64,000 nucleotides of DNA from contig JBCCIS010000005.1 of assembly GCA_039028155.1 (NCBI GenBank), positions 1-64,000 of the forward strand. Direction: 5' to 3'. Of the stretch, positions 6,159 to 15,385 are shown in pieces. The notes beneath the pieces were generated by a model. It made no database searches, was not told where the DNA came from, and saw only the letters and a list, made by a program, of their open reading frames with translations. Source of the DNA: Pseudomonadota bacterium (GTDB lineage: Bacteria > Pseudomonadota > Alphaproteobacteria > SP197). Each line of letters starts with the position of its first letter. Positions within the stretch are counted from its first letter, which is position 1. Made by a program: the position numbers and the translations under genes.

Positions 6159-8632
6159 CACTCGAATGTCAAACCGGCAAGGATTGAGCGCCCGATACCA
6201 TAAAAGCAACGGTCGGCACTTAGACAAGATGCGACATAGGTCTCGTCGGTGACATTGGAGGCGTTGAGCGAAACCTCCATGCCGGTCAGCTGGCTGTCGA
6301 CTTGCCCGAGGTCATAGCGCGCGGAAGCGTCGAACAATGTGACCGCCGGTACGTTAAACGTGTTGGCGGTATCGCCGACAGAGCTGCCGATATAGCGGAC
6401 ACCGGCGCCAAGCTCCAACCCGTCCAGGCTGTTGCCGTCAAACGCATAGCCGCCCCAGAACGAGGCCGTATGCTCGGGAATGCCGGTCAGCCGATTGCCG
6501 AGGTCGGTGCCGTTGCTCTCCGTAACTTTCTGGTCGAGGTAGGTGTAGGAAGCGATGAAGCTCCACCCGCTGTCCAAGGTCGCAACGGCTTCCAACTCGA
6601 CACCCTGCGACCGTACTTCACCGGCTTGAACTTCGAAGCCCGGGTTGTTCGGGTCGGGCGTCAAGACGTTTTGCTGAGTCAGCTCGAAAACCGACACAGT
6701 CGCAATCAGGTTCTCGCCCGGTGGCTCATACTTGATGCCGGCTTCATACTGCTGGCCGGTGGTCGGTACGAAGGGGTTGCCGGAGAAGTCCACACCGATC
6801 TCAGGCACGAAGGATTCGGAGTAGCTGACATAGGGTGTGAGACCGTTGTCGAAGGCGTAGCCCACGCCGCCCCGACCGGAGAACTTGTTGTCATCTTGCG
6901 AGGTGATGCCGCCGGTCAGGTTGTTGGTGGTCTTGCTCTCGGCCCAGTCCTGCCGCCCACCGAATGTGAAAATCCAGTTCTCGAACTTGATCTGGTCCTG
7001 GGCGTAGAGACCGATCTGCTCGGTACGAAAGTCGAGATTCTGAAAGACCGGCGGTTGAGGGATGGTCTGATAGTAGACGGGATCATAGAGGTCCAGCGTC
7101 GGCGCCGCGCTGAACCGGCGCAGCGTATCGCTATTGTTGCGCTGCAGGTCGATGCCAAAGAGAAACGTGTGGGAAAGCGCACCGGTGTCAAAGACCGCCT
7201 GTGCCTGCGTGTCCAGGGCGTAGGCGTCAGAGTGTTCGACGGCACCGAACGCGCTTCGGTTGGCGGTCCGCTCATCGGCCTGAAGCGAGCTGATGAAGAC
7301 CGACTCGAAGTCCAGGTCGTTATGGGTATAGCGGGCGTTTTGCCGGAACGACCAGGTGTCGTCGAACTGGTGCTCGAAAACGTAGCCGAGCGCATAGAAC
7401 TCGCGGATCCATTTATCGTAGTTGGGATCTCCGGCGAAGCGGTCGCGCGGGATCTTGCCGAACTGCGAATCAAAAACAGTGCCGACGGACGGTAGATACT
7501 TCACGAAGCCGCCGTCGATATCGTCATGCTGATAGGCGGTCAGAATGGTCAGCGTCGTATCGGGTGTTGCACGCCAGGTGAAACTGGGCGCGAACGCCTC
7601 ACGTTTGCGGCCCGTGAATTGGGTTTGTGCATTCTGGTCGGAGAGAATGCCGACGAGCCGGTAGGTTAGGTCCGCGTCATCCGTCAAGGGACCGCCGAGA
7701 TCGACACCCAGTTCAATCGTGTCGAAGGTGCCGCCGCGAAGCATGACCTCCCCCTGGGCTTCGTCAGGCGGTAGTTTCGAGATGCGGTTGACGATGCCGC
7801 CAGGCTGGTTCTGGCCATAGAGAACGGATGCCGGTCCGCGCAGCACCTCAAGCCGCTCATAAAAGAACGGATCGAAACTGCTCACTGCGAACTGCGTCCC
7901 CTGGACACGCAGACCGTCCCAGTATTCGTTATCGGAGGCGCCAGCAGTGCCGTCGCCGCCAAAGCCGCGAATGGCAATGTTGTCGCCGCCTAGCCCCGAT
8001 GAATCGCCACGCGTACCGGTTGTCACGCCGGCGGTGTAGGCCAACGCGTCGCCGACCGTTCGGGCGCCGAGCGCGTCGATTTGGTCTTCGGTGATGACGC
8101 TGATCGATTGCGGCACCTCGCTGATCGGAGTGTCCGTCTTCGAGCCAGTGGAGCTGCGATCGGCGACGAAGCCGTCGACGGGTCCGAAGGCGGTCTGGCC
8201 CTGTCCCTCGACCGTGATCGGATCAAGCATCAGAACGTCATCATCACTTTGACCGCGTTGCCGGATACTCACCGTCGTGCCATCGACGATGCTGTAGGTC
8301 AGGTCGGTTTGTGACAGCAACAGCCTGAGCGCCTGGTTGGATGTCATGGTGCCCCGGACATCTGGCGCGTTGGCGTTTCGGATCAGGGCGCCGTCTGCGG
8401 TCACCTGAAGGCCGGATTGCTGACCGAACAAGGCGAGCGCGCTGGTCAGTGGTTGCGCGGGGATATCAAACGTCTGCAGCGCGTCAAGCTCAGCCGATTG
8501 TGCTGTGGGCTCGGGTATCTCGGCGGACGCCGCCTGGGTTTCGGTCGCCAAGAATGTCGTCGCGATCGCAATGCCGACGATTGCGGTTCGCCGTGCGATT
8601 GCCCACGCAGCGTTTCCGGTTCTGATGCTCAC
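6155..8632 (-). CDS. TonB-dependent siderophore receptor with N-terminal signalling domain
   Basis: An 825-residue outer-membrane receptor. After a signal peptide (ending ATETQA) comes a secretin/TonB N-terminal domain (about 45-125: FDIPAQPLTSALALFGQQSG, LRLLLSQTDLTYSI), then the TonB box region, the plug (VPQSISVITEDQIDALG, RGPASVLYGQNQPGGIVN) and a 22-strand barrel ending in the aromatic ILAGLTFEW. The signalling domain marks a transducer of the FecA/FpvA class that controls an ECF sigma factor through FecR; both partners are encoded just upstream. GTG at 8632 is chosen for its GGGGGAAC ribosome site and because it starts the signal peptide. The siderophore cannot be named from sequence. 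Confidence 0.92.
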   Translation of the reverse strand: MSIRTGNAAWAIARRTAIVGIAIATTFLATETQAASAEIPEPTAQSAELDALQTFDIPAQPLTSALALFGQQSGLQVTADGALIRNANAPDVRGTMTSNQALRLLLSQTDLTYSIVDGTTVSIRQRGQSDDDVLMLDPITVEGQGQTAFGPVDGFVADRSSTGSKTDTPISEVPQSISVITEDQIDALGARTVGDALAYTAGVTTGTRGDSSGLGGDNIAIRGFGGDGTAGASDNEYWDGLRVQGTQFAVSSFDPFFYERLEVLRGPASVLYGQNQPGGIVNRISKLPPDEAQGEVMLRGGTFDTIELGVDLGGPLTDDADLTYRLVGILSDQNAQTQFTGRKREAFAPSFTWRATPDTTLTILTAYQHDDIDGGFVKYLPSVGTVFDSQFGKIPRDRFAGDPNYDKWIREFYALGYVFEHQFDDTWSFRQNARYTHNDLDFESVFISSLQADERTANRSAFGAVEHSDAYALDTQAQAVFDTGALSHTFLFGIDLQRNNSDTLRRFSAAPTLDLYDPVYYQTIPQPPVFQNLDFRTEQIGLYAQDQIKFENWIFTFGGRQDWAESKTTNNLTGGITSQDDNKFSGRGGVGYAFDNGLTPYVSYSESFVPEIGVDFSGNPFVPTTGQQYEAGIKYEPPGENLIATVSVFELTQQNVLTPDPNNPGFEVQAGEVRSQGVELEAVATLDSGWSFIASYTYLDQKVTESNGTDLGNRLTGIPEHTASFWGGYAFDGNSLDGLELGAGVRYIGSSVGDTANTFNVPAVTLFDASARYDLGQVDSQLTGMEVSLNASNVTDETYVASCLSADRCFYGIGRSILAGLTFEW

Positions 8633-8694
8633 AATGTTCCCCCGCCACGGTGTGTCTGGCGAGACACCCCCGGTGAGCCCGCACAGCATTTGTA

Positions 8695-8715
8695 TGCGAA
8701 TGCCTCTCATTCGCA
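8695..8715. promoter_or_regulatory. Perfect inverted repeat, Fur-box-like, upstream of the siderophore receptor
   Basis: TGCGAATG - CCTCT - CATTCGCA: two perfect 8-base arms with a 5-base spacer, 63-83 bases before the receptor GTG. The arms equal those of typical Fur sites (GCGAATGnnnnnCATTCGC). Confidence 0.6.
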
Positions 8716-8801
8716 CTTTCCACTAGACACAACGCTTGCGAGCTGGGCTTTTCTAAAAAAAGTTCCTAACGGCTATCGTTCTGATTTGGCGGGCTATTTC
8801 A

Positions 8802-9875
8802 TCACGGTGCTGACACGACGAGGATCCAGGGTGTGATCTGGTGGACGCTTGCGCCATGGGTGTGAGCAAGGCCGCGCAAGGCGTCGACCGGGTCGGCGAG
8901 GTTGTAGACGCCGGTAACGGGGAGTTCGGCGAACGCGCCGTCGGTGACGATGATCGTGCCGTCGAAGAACGGCCGGAGCCGATCGACAACCTCCCCCATG
9001 GGCTGATCCTGCGCGACCAGTTGGTTTTGACGCCACGCCGCTATTTGGACCGCCGGTATGTCGCTTCGGATGACATTGCCGTTCCACGTAACGCGAACAC
9101 GTTGGCCTGCCGCGAGCGTTTCGGATACCGGCGGCGTGACACGGTCGTTGTCGACGCGGACAACGCCGTATGCGACCGCGATCTCAGCTTCGTCGTTGTC
9201 GCTCCGCACATTGAACTGTGTGCCCAGCACGGTCGCTTGGACGTCGCGTGTGGTGACACGGAACGGCCTGTCCGCATCAGACACGACATCAAAGAAGGCC
9301 TCGCCGGCGAGCAAGCGAACATCGCGGCCCGTGTCGTCATAGGTGACGGTAATCGCGCTGTCGGGCGCCATGGTGACCGCACTGCCATCTGCCAATGCTA
9401 TCGTGGTCACTTCCGAGCTACCGGTGATGTGGTCGGCCTCTAGACGCAGGACGATCGACGGAACGGCAAGGATGGCGATGCACGCCGCAATCGCCAATGT
9501 CGCTACTCTGAGGCCTAGCTTCCGTCGCCTCGTCGGCTGATCTCTGCGCACCGCAACGTCCCGGCGTTGGCCAGGAGATCTCGCAGTGTTCGCGACCGCG
9601 GCGTCTGTTTGTGGTTGCTGCTGCAGCACGTCTGCAGCGCGGCTTTCGGCAACGAACGATGCCCACGCATCCGACGTCTGAGGTTGGGCCACGCCGATCG
9701 CGCGTACCGTCTTCTGTGTCGTCGCCCATGCCGCTGCGTTGACCGGACTATCGCCCAGCCAACGTTCAAAGCGGCTCAACAGCGAGGGGTCGTCCGGTTC
9801 CTCCTGTAGCAATATGAGCCAGTCCGTGGCCTCCTTCGAGGCTCGCTCCTCGGCTGACATCGTCTCAGCGGTCAT
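8802..9875 (-). CDS. FecR-type anti-sigma / sigma regulator
   Basis: A 357-residue protein with the DUF4880 N-terminal domain that binds sigma factor (about 8-50, ATDWLILLQEEPDDPSLLSRF and PVNAAAWATTQ), one membrane helix (about 110-130), the periplasmic FecR domain (about 140-240: ADGSAVTMAPDSAITV, RDVRLLAGEAFFDV, FRVTTRDVQATVLGTQFNVR) and a C-terminal secretin/STN-like part. FecR proteins take the signal from the receptor's N-terminal domain and release or activate the ECF sigma factor. It lies between the sigma gene (129 bases upstream) and the receptor gene (169 bases downstream), on the same strand. Confidence 0.92.
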   Translation of the reverse strand: MTAETMSAEERASKEATDWLILLQEEPDDPSLLSRFERWLGDSPVNAAAWATTQKTVRAIGVAQPQTSDAWASFVAESRAADVLQQQPQTDAAVANTARSPGQRRDVAVRRDQPTRRRKLGLRVATLAIAACIAILAVPSIVLRLEADHITGSSEVTTIALADGSAVTMAPDSAITVTYDDTGRDVRLLAGEAFFDVVSDADRPFRVTTRDVQATVLGTQFNVRSDNDEAEIAVAYGVVRVDNDRVTPPVSETLAAGQRVRVTWNGNVIRSDIPAVQIAAWRQNQLVAQDQPMGEVVDRLRPFFDGTIIVTDGAFAELPVTGVYNLADPVDALRGLAHTHGASVHQITPWILVVSAP

Positions 9876-9918
9876 GCGATTCCTGCAGCATGGTTGGCAG
9901 CCTGAACCTAGCGTCGAT

Positions 9919-9939
9919 CTGCCTCGCGGCGTGAGGCAG
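9919..9939. other. Hairpin in the fecI-fecR spacer
   Basis: CTGCCTC - GCGGCGT - GAGGCAG: perfect 7-base arms in the 129-base gap between the ECF sigma gene and fecR. In most such pairs the genes abut. The hairpin has no T-run on the minus-strand side, so an attenuator or processing site is possible but unproven. Confidence 0.35.
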
Positions 9940-10004
9940 CGTTCCCCGACAATTCATAGACGTTTCCAGCGCCGCGTTTTCCAGTCCAAAAGTTCGGGCC
10001 GTCA

Positions 10005-10553
10005 TCATGACGCCTGACCAAGTCGCCGTTTACAGTGCTCGACCCCATCGGCAACAAGGATGTGGGCAAGCGAGACCGAAATGCCGAGGAACGCAGCGAT
10101 TTCGCGCAGTTTGCAGCCGCCGAAACGATGCATCTCAAGTGCTATCCGGGTGCGTTCCGGCAGTTCGGCGATGGCCTCCATGACGATGCGGTAGTCGTCC
10201 TTGTGCAGCGCGACCATCTCCGGTGTCGGTTCGCCAGCTGCGGTTCTGCCGGCGACGCTGTCGAAGTCATCGCCGGTCATGACACGGTTCTCGCGCGTCA
10301 TGGTGCGCCGACCATCGAGCGCAAGGTTGCGCACGATCCGGTAGAGGTACCCGACCGGCTCCTCCAGAAGTCGGCGGTTTGCCGCTGCGTCAAATCGTAA
10401 CCAGGCCTCTTGCACCAGATCCTCCGCGTGCGCACGGTTGCCAATGATGCCGTTCGCGTAGTCGACGAGAGCATTGCGATGCGTAACGAAGAGGTCGAGA
10501 GGCGTTGTCTTTTGGCGCAAGACCACGAGTTCCTTTTCGCCTGCCTTTGACAT
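10005..10553 (-). CDS. ECF RNA polymerase sigma factor, FecI-like
   Basis: A 182-residue sigma-70 family protein with region 2 (FVTHRNALVDYANGIIGNRAHAEDLVQEAWLRF, about residues 22-54, with the aspartate of DLVQE) and region 4 (LPERTRIALEMHRFGGCKLREIAAFLGISVSLAHILV, about 130-168). No region 3 and the length are typical of the iron-responsive ECF group. It is the first gene of fecI-fecR-receptor on the minus strand and is divergent from hemP; a Fur-like site in between could govern both. Expected to direct transcription of the siderophore receptor unit. Confidence 0.92.
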   Translation of the reverse strand: MSKAGEKELVVLRQKTTPLDLFVTHRNALVDYANGIIGNRAHAEDLVQEAWLRFDAAANRRLLEEPVGYLYRIVRNLALDGRRTMTRENRVMTGDDFDSVAGRTAAGEPTPEMVALHKDDYRIVMEAIAELPERTRIALEMHRFGGCKLREIAAFLGISVSLAHILVADGVEHCKRRLGQAS

Positions 10554-10867
10554 GACCTCGGTGCAAGTCGGCTTGCCTTGGTCACACAGATCGTGGGGTC
10601 TTTGTTAAGAATCGTTCGCAACTGTTCGTACCGCACGAACGGACCGGGGGGCAACAAGACACTCCGCACGGGCGAGAGGTTGATTGTGGTTTCGGTTAAG
10701 GAATCGCCGTCTAATGCGCTCAAACACCGTTGAAATCAGCTTTGTGATGTGGTGTCAAAATTGCCCAACTACGAATGAGAATGAGTTGCATTTGCTTTTG
10801 CGATCACGTTACGATGACACCCGCTTGGGTTTGACGCGCCGCTGAGAAGAGCGCGAGGAGTTTGTTT
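10554..10867. other. Divergent regulatory region between the FecI-like sigma gene and hemP
   Basis: A 314-base stretch without a gene. It holds a Fur-box-like motif at 10773-10795 and the hemP ribosome site GAGGAG at 10855-10860. Base composition falls towards AT at 10740-10800. I see no small gene or clear RNA in it. Confidence 0.6.
10773..10795. promoter_or_regulatory. Fur-box-like site upstream of hemP
   Basis: Plus strand GAATGAGAATGAGTTGCATT; on the other strand AATGCAACTCATTCTCATTC. This is a good match to Fur sites found before heme uptake genes, and resembles the sites at 3778 and 8695. It lies about 75 bases before the hemP ATG. Confidence 0.6.
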
Positions 10868-11062
10868 ATGCAGGACCGTAGCGGTTCGTCGCGGTTGCCT
10901 GACGGTGAGGTTGGCGATGTCGATGCCACCAACACCGGCGGCGTTCGCCGCATCGCGAGCACTGTCCTGTTCGATGGCGCCAACGAACTCATTATTGAGC
11001 ACGATAGCGACAGCTATCGGCTGCGTTGTACGGCTAAGGGTAAACTGATCCTGACGAAGTAG
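10868..11062 (+). CDS. hemP: Hemin uptake protein HemP
   Basis: A 64-residue protein whose C-terminal half is the HemP signature: STVLFDGANELIIEHDSD followed by SYRLRCTAKGKLILTK. HemP/HmuP proteins are found at the head of heme uptake loci and are needed for, or activate, expression of the heme receptor in several proteobacteria. ATG at 10868 is seven bases after GAGGAG; a TTG two codons earlier is open but has no better site. It stands alone in front of the heme receptor with a 114-base gap, behind a Fur-like site. Confidence 0.93.
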   Translation: MQDRSGSSRLPDGEVGDVDATNTGGVRRIASTVLFDGANELIIEHDSDSYRLRCTAKGKLILTK

Positions 11063-11176
11063 CCGTGTTGACGAACCAAAAACTGTCCAAGCCAGCCACC
11101 GATTGCCCACGAGGCTCAAGGCAGCCAGCCAGGATGCGCGCTTCAAAGAAGCGAGTGAGCAGAGCGGGGAACTGGT

Positions 11177-13330
11177 ATGACTTTTGGAAAGGTGGGCTGC
11201 GCCGTGGCAACGGTCGTTGTGACGGCGCTTTATGCATCGTTGGCCGTCGCTCAGACAGCCGAGGATGCAACGGTCGCACAGGAGGAGGGGACGGATGATG
11301 GCGGTGCATCGCTGCCCATTCTTCTCAACCCGATTTCGGTGACCGCGACGCGCAATCCGATCGAGGCGTTCGAGTATCCGGGCATGGTCTCGGTCATCGG
11401 CAGGGAGGAAATCGAGACGCTCCAGCCGTCAACGCCTGACGACATCCTGAAATGGGTGCCGGGCGTTCAGTTCCTTGGCGGGCCGAGGCGGACCGGCGAG
11501 GTGCCGGTTATCCGGGGTTTCTCCGGGCCCGACACCGTCGTTCTGATTGATGGCGCGCGCCAGAACTTTGGATCGGCCCATGATGGGCGTTTCTTCATCG
11601 ATCCCAGTCTGATCCAGCAGGTCGAAGTGCTGCGTGGTCCGGCCTCGGCGCTCTATGGCAGTGGCGGTACGGGCGGTGTGATCGAGTTCAGGACACTCGA
11701 CGCCGCCGATTTTTTGTCGGGCGGTGACACCTATGGCGGCACTGTTTCCGGCGGTTTTCAGACGGTCAACGACGAATGGGTCGGTACGCTGACCGCCTAT
11801 ACGGCGCCGACCGACCAGTTCGACATTCTGGGCTCTATCACCAAACGCGATTCCGGCGATATCAAACTCGGCGACGGCAACACGTTGGCGAACACCGACG
11901 ACGACATTATCGCCGGGCTGGCGACCGGCGGGTTCAACTTTGCCGACTATCACCGCATCGAGGGGTCCTACATCACTTTCCGGAACGATGCGCAGGAGCC
12001 GAACAACGGGCAGGGTGCAGGCGGCCTCGGCATCGTCGACAAAGACATACGGTCAAGCACCTATCAGGTCAGCTACGACTACAGCAATCCAATGGACAAC
12101 CTGCTTGACCTGGACGTCATCGCCTACTTCACCGAAACACAAGCTGACGAACTCAGGCTCGATAACCTCGGTATCGGGCCGGCCGGCCAGACAGTGAAAC
12201 GCGATGTCGACACCTACGGCTTTCGGATCGATAACCGCACAAGCTTTGATACGTCAGACGACGTCGCCAACATCTTTACCTATGGCGTCGAGTTCTACCA
12301 CGACAAGCAGTTCGGCGCGTCCGGATCGGGTACCCGGGCCGGTGTGCCGAACGCGGAAGATTATTTCTATGGTGTGTTTCTGCAGTCGGAGACCACGATC
12401 ACCGAGCCTTTCGGCACCATTCCCGGCGAGCTGCTTATCGTGCCGGGCATCCGCTATGACGACTACGAGGTCAACAGCTCGCTTGCGGCCGGTAACAGCG
12501 ACAGCGAGTGGTCGCCGCGTCTGGGCGTAAGCTACCTGCCCAATGACTGGCTGATGGTGTTCGGGAGCTATTCGGAGGCGTTTCGCGCGCCGACCTTTAA
12601 TGAACTCTATTTGACGGGGACGCATTTCAATATCGTGATCCCCGGCATCCCGACCATCACGAACAATTTCATCCCAAACCCGGATCTCAAACCGCAGCGT
12701 ACGCGCACCTGGGAGTTTGGCGGCGGTTTGACGTTCGAAGATGTTCTCACGGAGGACGACGGCATGTGGGTCAAGGGTTCTTACTATCGGACCTACGCCA
12801 AGGACTTGATCAACCTCTCGGTCACTCAGCCAGCCCCGTTCGTCGACTGTAATCCGTTCATTCCCGGTGCCTGCAACGGCACGACAGAAGCCGACAACAT
12901 CGGCAACGCCAAGCTCTGGGGCACGGAGGTGGAAGGTGTCTACGAAAACGATCGCTTCCTCGTGTCGCTGGGGTTCTCGACGATACGCGGCAAGGACGAG
13001 GACACCGGCGCCTATGTGGGAAGCCTGCAGCCCGACACGTTCACCGTCATCACGGGCCTGAAGCTGCCGGAAGTGAATTCGATCGTCGGCTGGCGCATGC
13101 TCGCTGCCGATGGCTTCGACAAGGTCAATACCCCGGGGCAAGAACGCGGAGGCTATGCGGTGCATGACTTCTATGCCGCTTGGCAGCCGCCTGAAGGCCT
13201 GCTCCAAGGGTTCCGTGTCGACGTCGGCGTTGATAATGCGTTCGACAAGTCCTACAGCAGGGTCTTCACAGGTTCGGTTGAGGCAGGGCGCAACTATAAG
13301 GCTCTCGTCAGTTACTCCATGATCTGGTGA
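11177..13330 (+). CDS. hmuR: TonB-dependent heme/hemoglobin receptor
   Basis: A 717-residue outer-membrane receptor with signal peptide (cleavage near residue 25, SLAVAQ), TonB box NPISVTATRN, plug (PGMVSVIGREEIETLQ, VPVIRGFSGPDTVVLIDGAR, LRGPASALYGSGGTGGVIEF) and barrel. The heme-receptor pair of motifs is present: FRAPTFNELY and NPDLKPQ, with a single His (residue 483, GTHFN) between them, the place of the conserved heme-ligating His of HmuR/HemR/ShuA. It has no N-terminal signalling domain, unlike the siderophore receptor. It is followed at once by hmuT, so it forms one unit with the hemin ABC transporter. Confidence 0.92.
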   Translation: MTFGKVGCAVATVVVTALYASLAVAQTAEDATVAQEEGTDDGGASLPILLNPISVTATRNPIEAFEYPGMVSVIGREEIETLQPSTPDDILKWVPGVQFLGGPRRTGEVPVIRGFSGPDTVVLIDGARQNFGSAHDGRFFIDPSLIQQVEVLRGPASALYGSGGTGGVIEFRTLDAADFLSGGDTYGGTVSGGFQTVNDEWVGTLTAYTAPTDQFDILGSITKRDSGDIKLGDGNTLANTDDDIIAGLATGGFNFADYHRIEGSYITFRNDAQEPNNGQGAGGLGIVDKDIRSSTYQVSYDYSNPMDNLLDLDVIAYFTETQADELRLDNLGIGPAGQTVKRDVDTYGFRIDNRTSFDTSDDVANIFTYGVEFYHDKQFGASGSGTRAGVPNAEDYFYGVFLQSETTITEPFGTIPGELLIVPGIRYDDYEVNSSLAAGNSDSEWSPRLGVSYLPNDWLMVFGSYSEAFRAPTFNELYLTGTHFNIVIPGIPTITNNFIPNPDLKPQRTRTWEFGGGLTFEDVLTEDDGMWVKGSYYRTYAKDLINLSVTQPAPFVDCNPFIPGACNGTTEADNIGNAKLWGTEVEGVYENDRFLVSLGFSTIRGKDEDTGAYVGSLQPDTFTVITGLKLPEVNSIVGWRMLAADGFDKVNTPGQERGGYAVHDFYAAWQPPEGLLQGFRVDVGVDNAFDKSYSRVFTGSVEAGRNYKALVSYSMIW

Positions 13331-13358
13331 GGCCGACTTCGTGGTGAAGGAGAAACGA

Positions 13359-14273
13359 GTGGAGAGACCGAGAACATGGTGCAATAGGGCCTTACCACCA
13401 TGGCTCATCGCCATAGCGATCGCCTTGCCAGTCTCGCTCATGTCTGGCGCCGGTTGGACAGACGACGGGGCAGACAGCACCGGATCTGATGTCGCCAGAA
13501 TCGTATCGATTGGCGGTTCGGTTACCGAGATCGTCTATGCGCTTGGCGCCGAGGACGGGCTTGTTGCGGTCGACAGTACCAGCCTTTATCCGCAATCGGC
13601 CCAGGACCTGCCGGATGTCGGTTACATGCGTCAGCTTGCCGCCGAGCCGATCTTGGCGCTTGGCCCGACGCTGCTGCTCGCCGTTGACGATGCGGGACCG
13701 CCGACCGTTCTCGATCAGCTGCGCGAAGCCGGCACGCCGCTTGTTGTTGTTCCCGATGAGCCGTCGCCGGAAGGCGTCGCGGAGAAAGTGCGGGTAGTTG
13801 CCAATGCCTTGGGCATGGAAGGCGAGGGCGCAACGATGGCGGAGCGACTGACGGCCGACTTCGCGGCGCTGCGCGACTGGGTCGCGACCACGAAGACAAA
13901 GCCCAAGGTCCTCTTCCTGTTGTCGGTCGGCAATGGCGCGCCCCTTGCGGCCGGTCGCGAAACGTCGGCGGCCGGGATCATCGAGCTTGCCGGTGGCGCA
14001 AACGCCATCGATGGTTTCGAGGGTTATGAACCCTTGTCTCCCGAAGCCACCGTGACTGCCGCGCCGGACGTCGTGTTGGTAACCGGACGTACCTTTGATC
14101 TGCTGGGCGGTCAGGAAGCGATCCTGTCGCGGCCCGAGATTGCCGCCACGCCGGCCGGTCAAAACGGCGATATCGTGGTGATGGACGGTCTGCTGCTGTT
14201 GGGATTCGGTCCGCGAACGCCCGAAGCCGCACGCGAGCTTGCCTTGGCATTGCACCCCGACCTGCAAGAGTGA
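13359..14273 (+). CDS. hmuT: Hemin ABC transporter, periplasmic binding protein HmuT
   Basis: A 304-residue cluster A (helix-backbone) binding protein. After the signal peptide come RIVSIGGSVTEIVYALGAED, VGYMRQLAAEPILALGPTLLLA and, at the C-terminus, LLLLGFGPRTPEAARELALAL, which are HmuT/BhuT features. It carries heme from the receptor to HmuUV. GTG at 13359 is chosen because AAGGAG lies six bases before it; a GTG 18 bases earlier has no such site. The stop overlaps the next gene by four bases (GTGA). Confidence 0.92.
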   Translation: MERPRTWCNRALPPWLIAIAIALPVSLMSGAGWTDDGADSTGSDVARIVSIGGSVTEIVYALGAEDGLVAVDSTSLYPQSAQDLPDVGYMRQLAAEPILALGPTLLLAVDDAGPPTVLDQLREAGTPLVVVPDEPSPEGVAEKVRVVANALGMEGEGATMAERLTADFAALRDWVATTKTKPKVLFLLSVGNGAPLAAGRETSAAGIIELAGGANAIDGFEGYEPLSPEATVTAAPDVVLVTGRTFDLLGGQEAILSRPEIAATPAGQNGDIVVMDGLLLLGFGPRTPEAARELALALHPDLQE

Positions 14274-15385
14274 CGGCGGGCCAAACCGATACGGCTGGGA
14301 TGAACATTGCACACGACCCCGTCGCTGCAAGCACGAGAAGGCGCAGGCGCGTTGGCGTCTTTCTTGCCGTGTTGGGCGTGGCGCTGTTGCTCACCATCGT
14401 TGTAGCGGCCGGCTATGGGGCGGTGGCAATCCCGCCGGAACGGGTGGTCGCGATCCTGGCTGGGTGGTTGGGCTTCGCGTCGGCGAGCGAAACCGGCGAC
14501 ACCGATAGCATTGTGTTGCTTGCGATCCGCTTGCCGCGCGTCTGCCTTGGGTTGTTGGCCGGCGCGGCGCTCGCGGTCGCCGGTGCGGCGCTTCAGGGAT
14601 TGTTCCGCAATCCATTGGCCGACCCCGGCCTGATCGGGGTATCGAGCGGCGCGGCGGTAGCGGCCGCGGCGGCCATCGTTCTCGGCGGATCGGCGGTTGC
14701 GTTCCTTCCAGCCGGCAGCTTGACCTATCTCATACCCGTCGCCGCGTTCGCCGGCGGCCTGATCATTACGTTCGTGGTCTACCGTATCGCGTCGCGTGAC
14801 GGGCGAACTGAGGTTGCAACGCTTCTGCTGGCCGGCATCGCGCTCAATGCGATCTCCGGGGCCGGGATCGGTCTTCTGATATTCTTAAGCGACGATCAGC
14901 AGTTGCGAGACTTGAACTTTTGGCTGCTCGGAAGTCTGGGTGGCGTAACCTGGGAACGCCTGCTGCCGGCGGCGCCGCTTATGCTGGTGCCGACAATTCT
15001 GCTGGCGATGTTATGGCGTCACCTCAACGCGTTCTTGCTCGGCGAAACCGAGGCGCTGCATCTTGGTTTTGACGTCGAGCGGACGAAGCGTTGGATCGTC
15101 GTGCTGGCGGCGCTTGCCGCTGGCTCATCGGTCGCGTTGACCGGGATTATCGGCTTCGTCGGCTTGGTCGTGCCGCATCTGATCCGCCTGGTGATTGGCC
15201 CCGATCATCGCAGTCTGCTGCCGGCATCCGTGTTGCTTGGCGCTATCCTGCTTCTGTTGGCCGACCTTTTGGCGCGCACGATCGTTCTGCCGGCGGAACT
15301 GCCAATCGGCATTCTGACAAGCCTGATAGGCGGTCCCTTCTTCTTGTGGCTTCTGGTGCGCCGGCGCGGCATGGGCATGTGGTGA
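14270..15385 (+). CDS. hmuU: Hemin ABC transporter permease HmuU
   Basis: A 371-residue FecCD-family permease with eight or more hydrophobic segments. Family features are RLPRVCLGLLAGAALAVAGA followed by LQGLFRNPLADPGLIGVSSG, and near the C-terminus GFVGLVVPHLIRLVIGPDHR. The start GTG at 14270 overlaps the hmuT stop; an ATG at 14300 is the alternative and would shorten the cytoplasmic N-terminus by ten residues. It forms the membrane channel for heme with HmuV. Confidence 0.93.
   Translation: MTAGQTDTAGMNIAHDPVAASTRRRRRVGVFLAVLGVALLLTIVVAAGYGAVAIPPERVVAILAGWLGFASASETGDTDSIVLLAIRLPRVCLGLLAGAALAVAGAALQGLFRNPLADPGLIGVSSGAAVAAAAAIVLGGSAVAFLPAGSLTYLIPVAAFAGGLIITFVVYRIASRDGRTEVATLLLAGIALNAISGAGIGLLIFLSDDQQLRDLNFWLLGSLGGVTWERLLPAAPLMLVPTILLAMLWRHLNAFLLGETEALHLGFDVERTKRWIVVLAALAAGSSVALTGIIGFVGLVVPHLIRLVIGPDHRSLLPASVLLGAILLLLADLLARTIVLPAELPIGILTSLIGGPFFLWLLVRRRGMGMW

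Noticed and set aside
6302-7495. Plus-strand frame of 397 codons
   Set aside because: Antisense to the siderophore receptor barrel; no recognisable motif.
12254-13480. Minus-strand frame of 408 codons opposite the heme receptor and hmuT
   Set aside because: No domain pattern; the plus-strand proteins are clear full-length family members.
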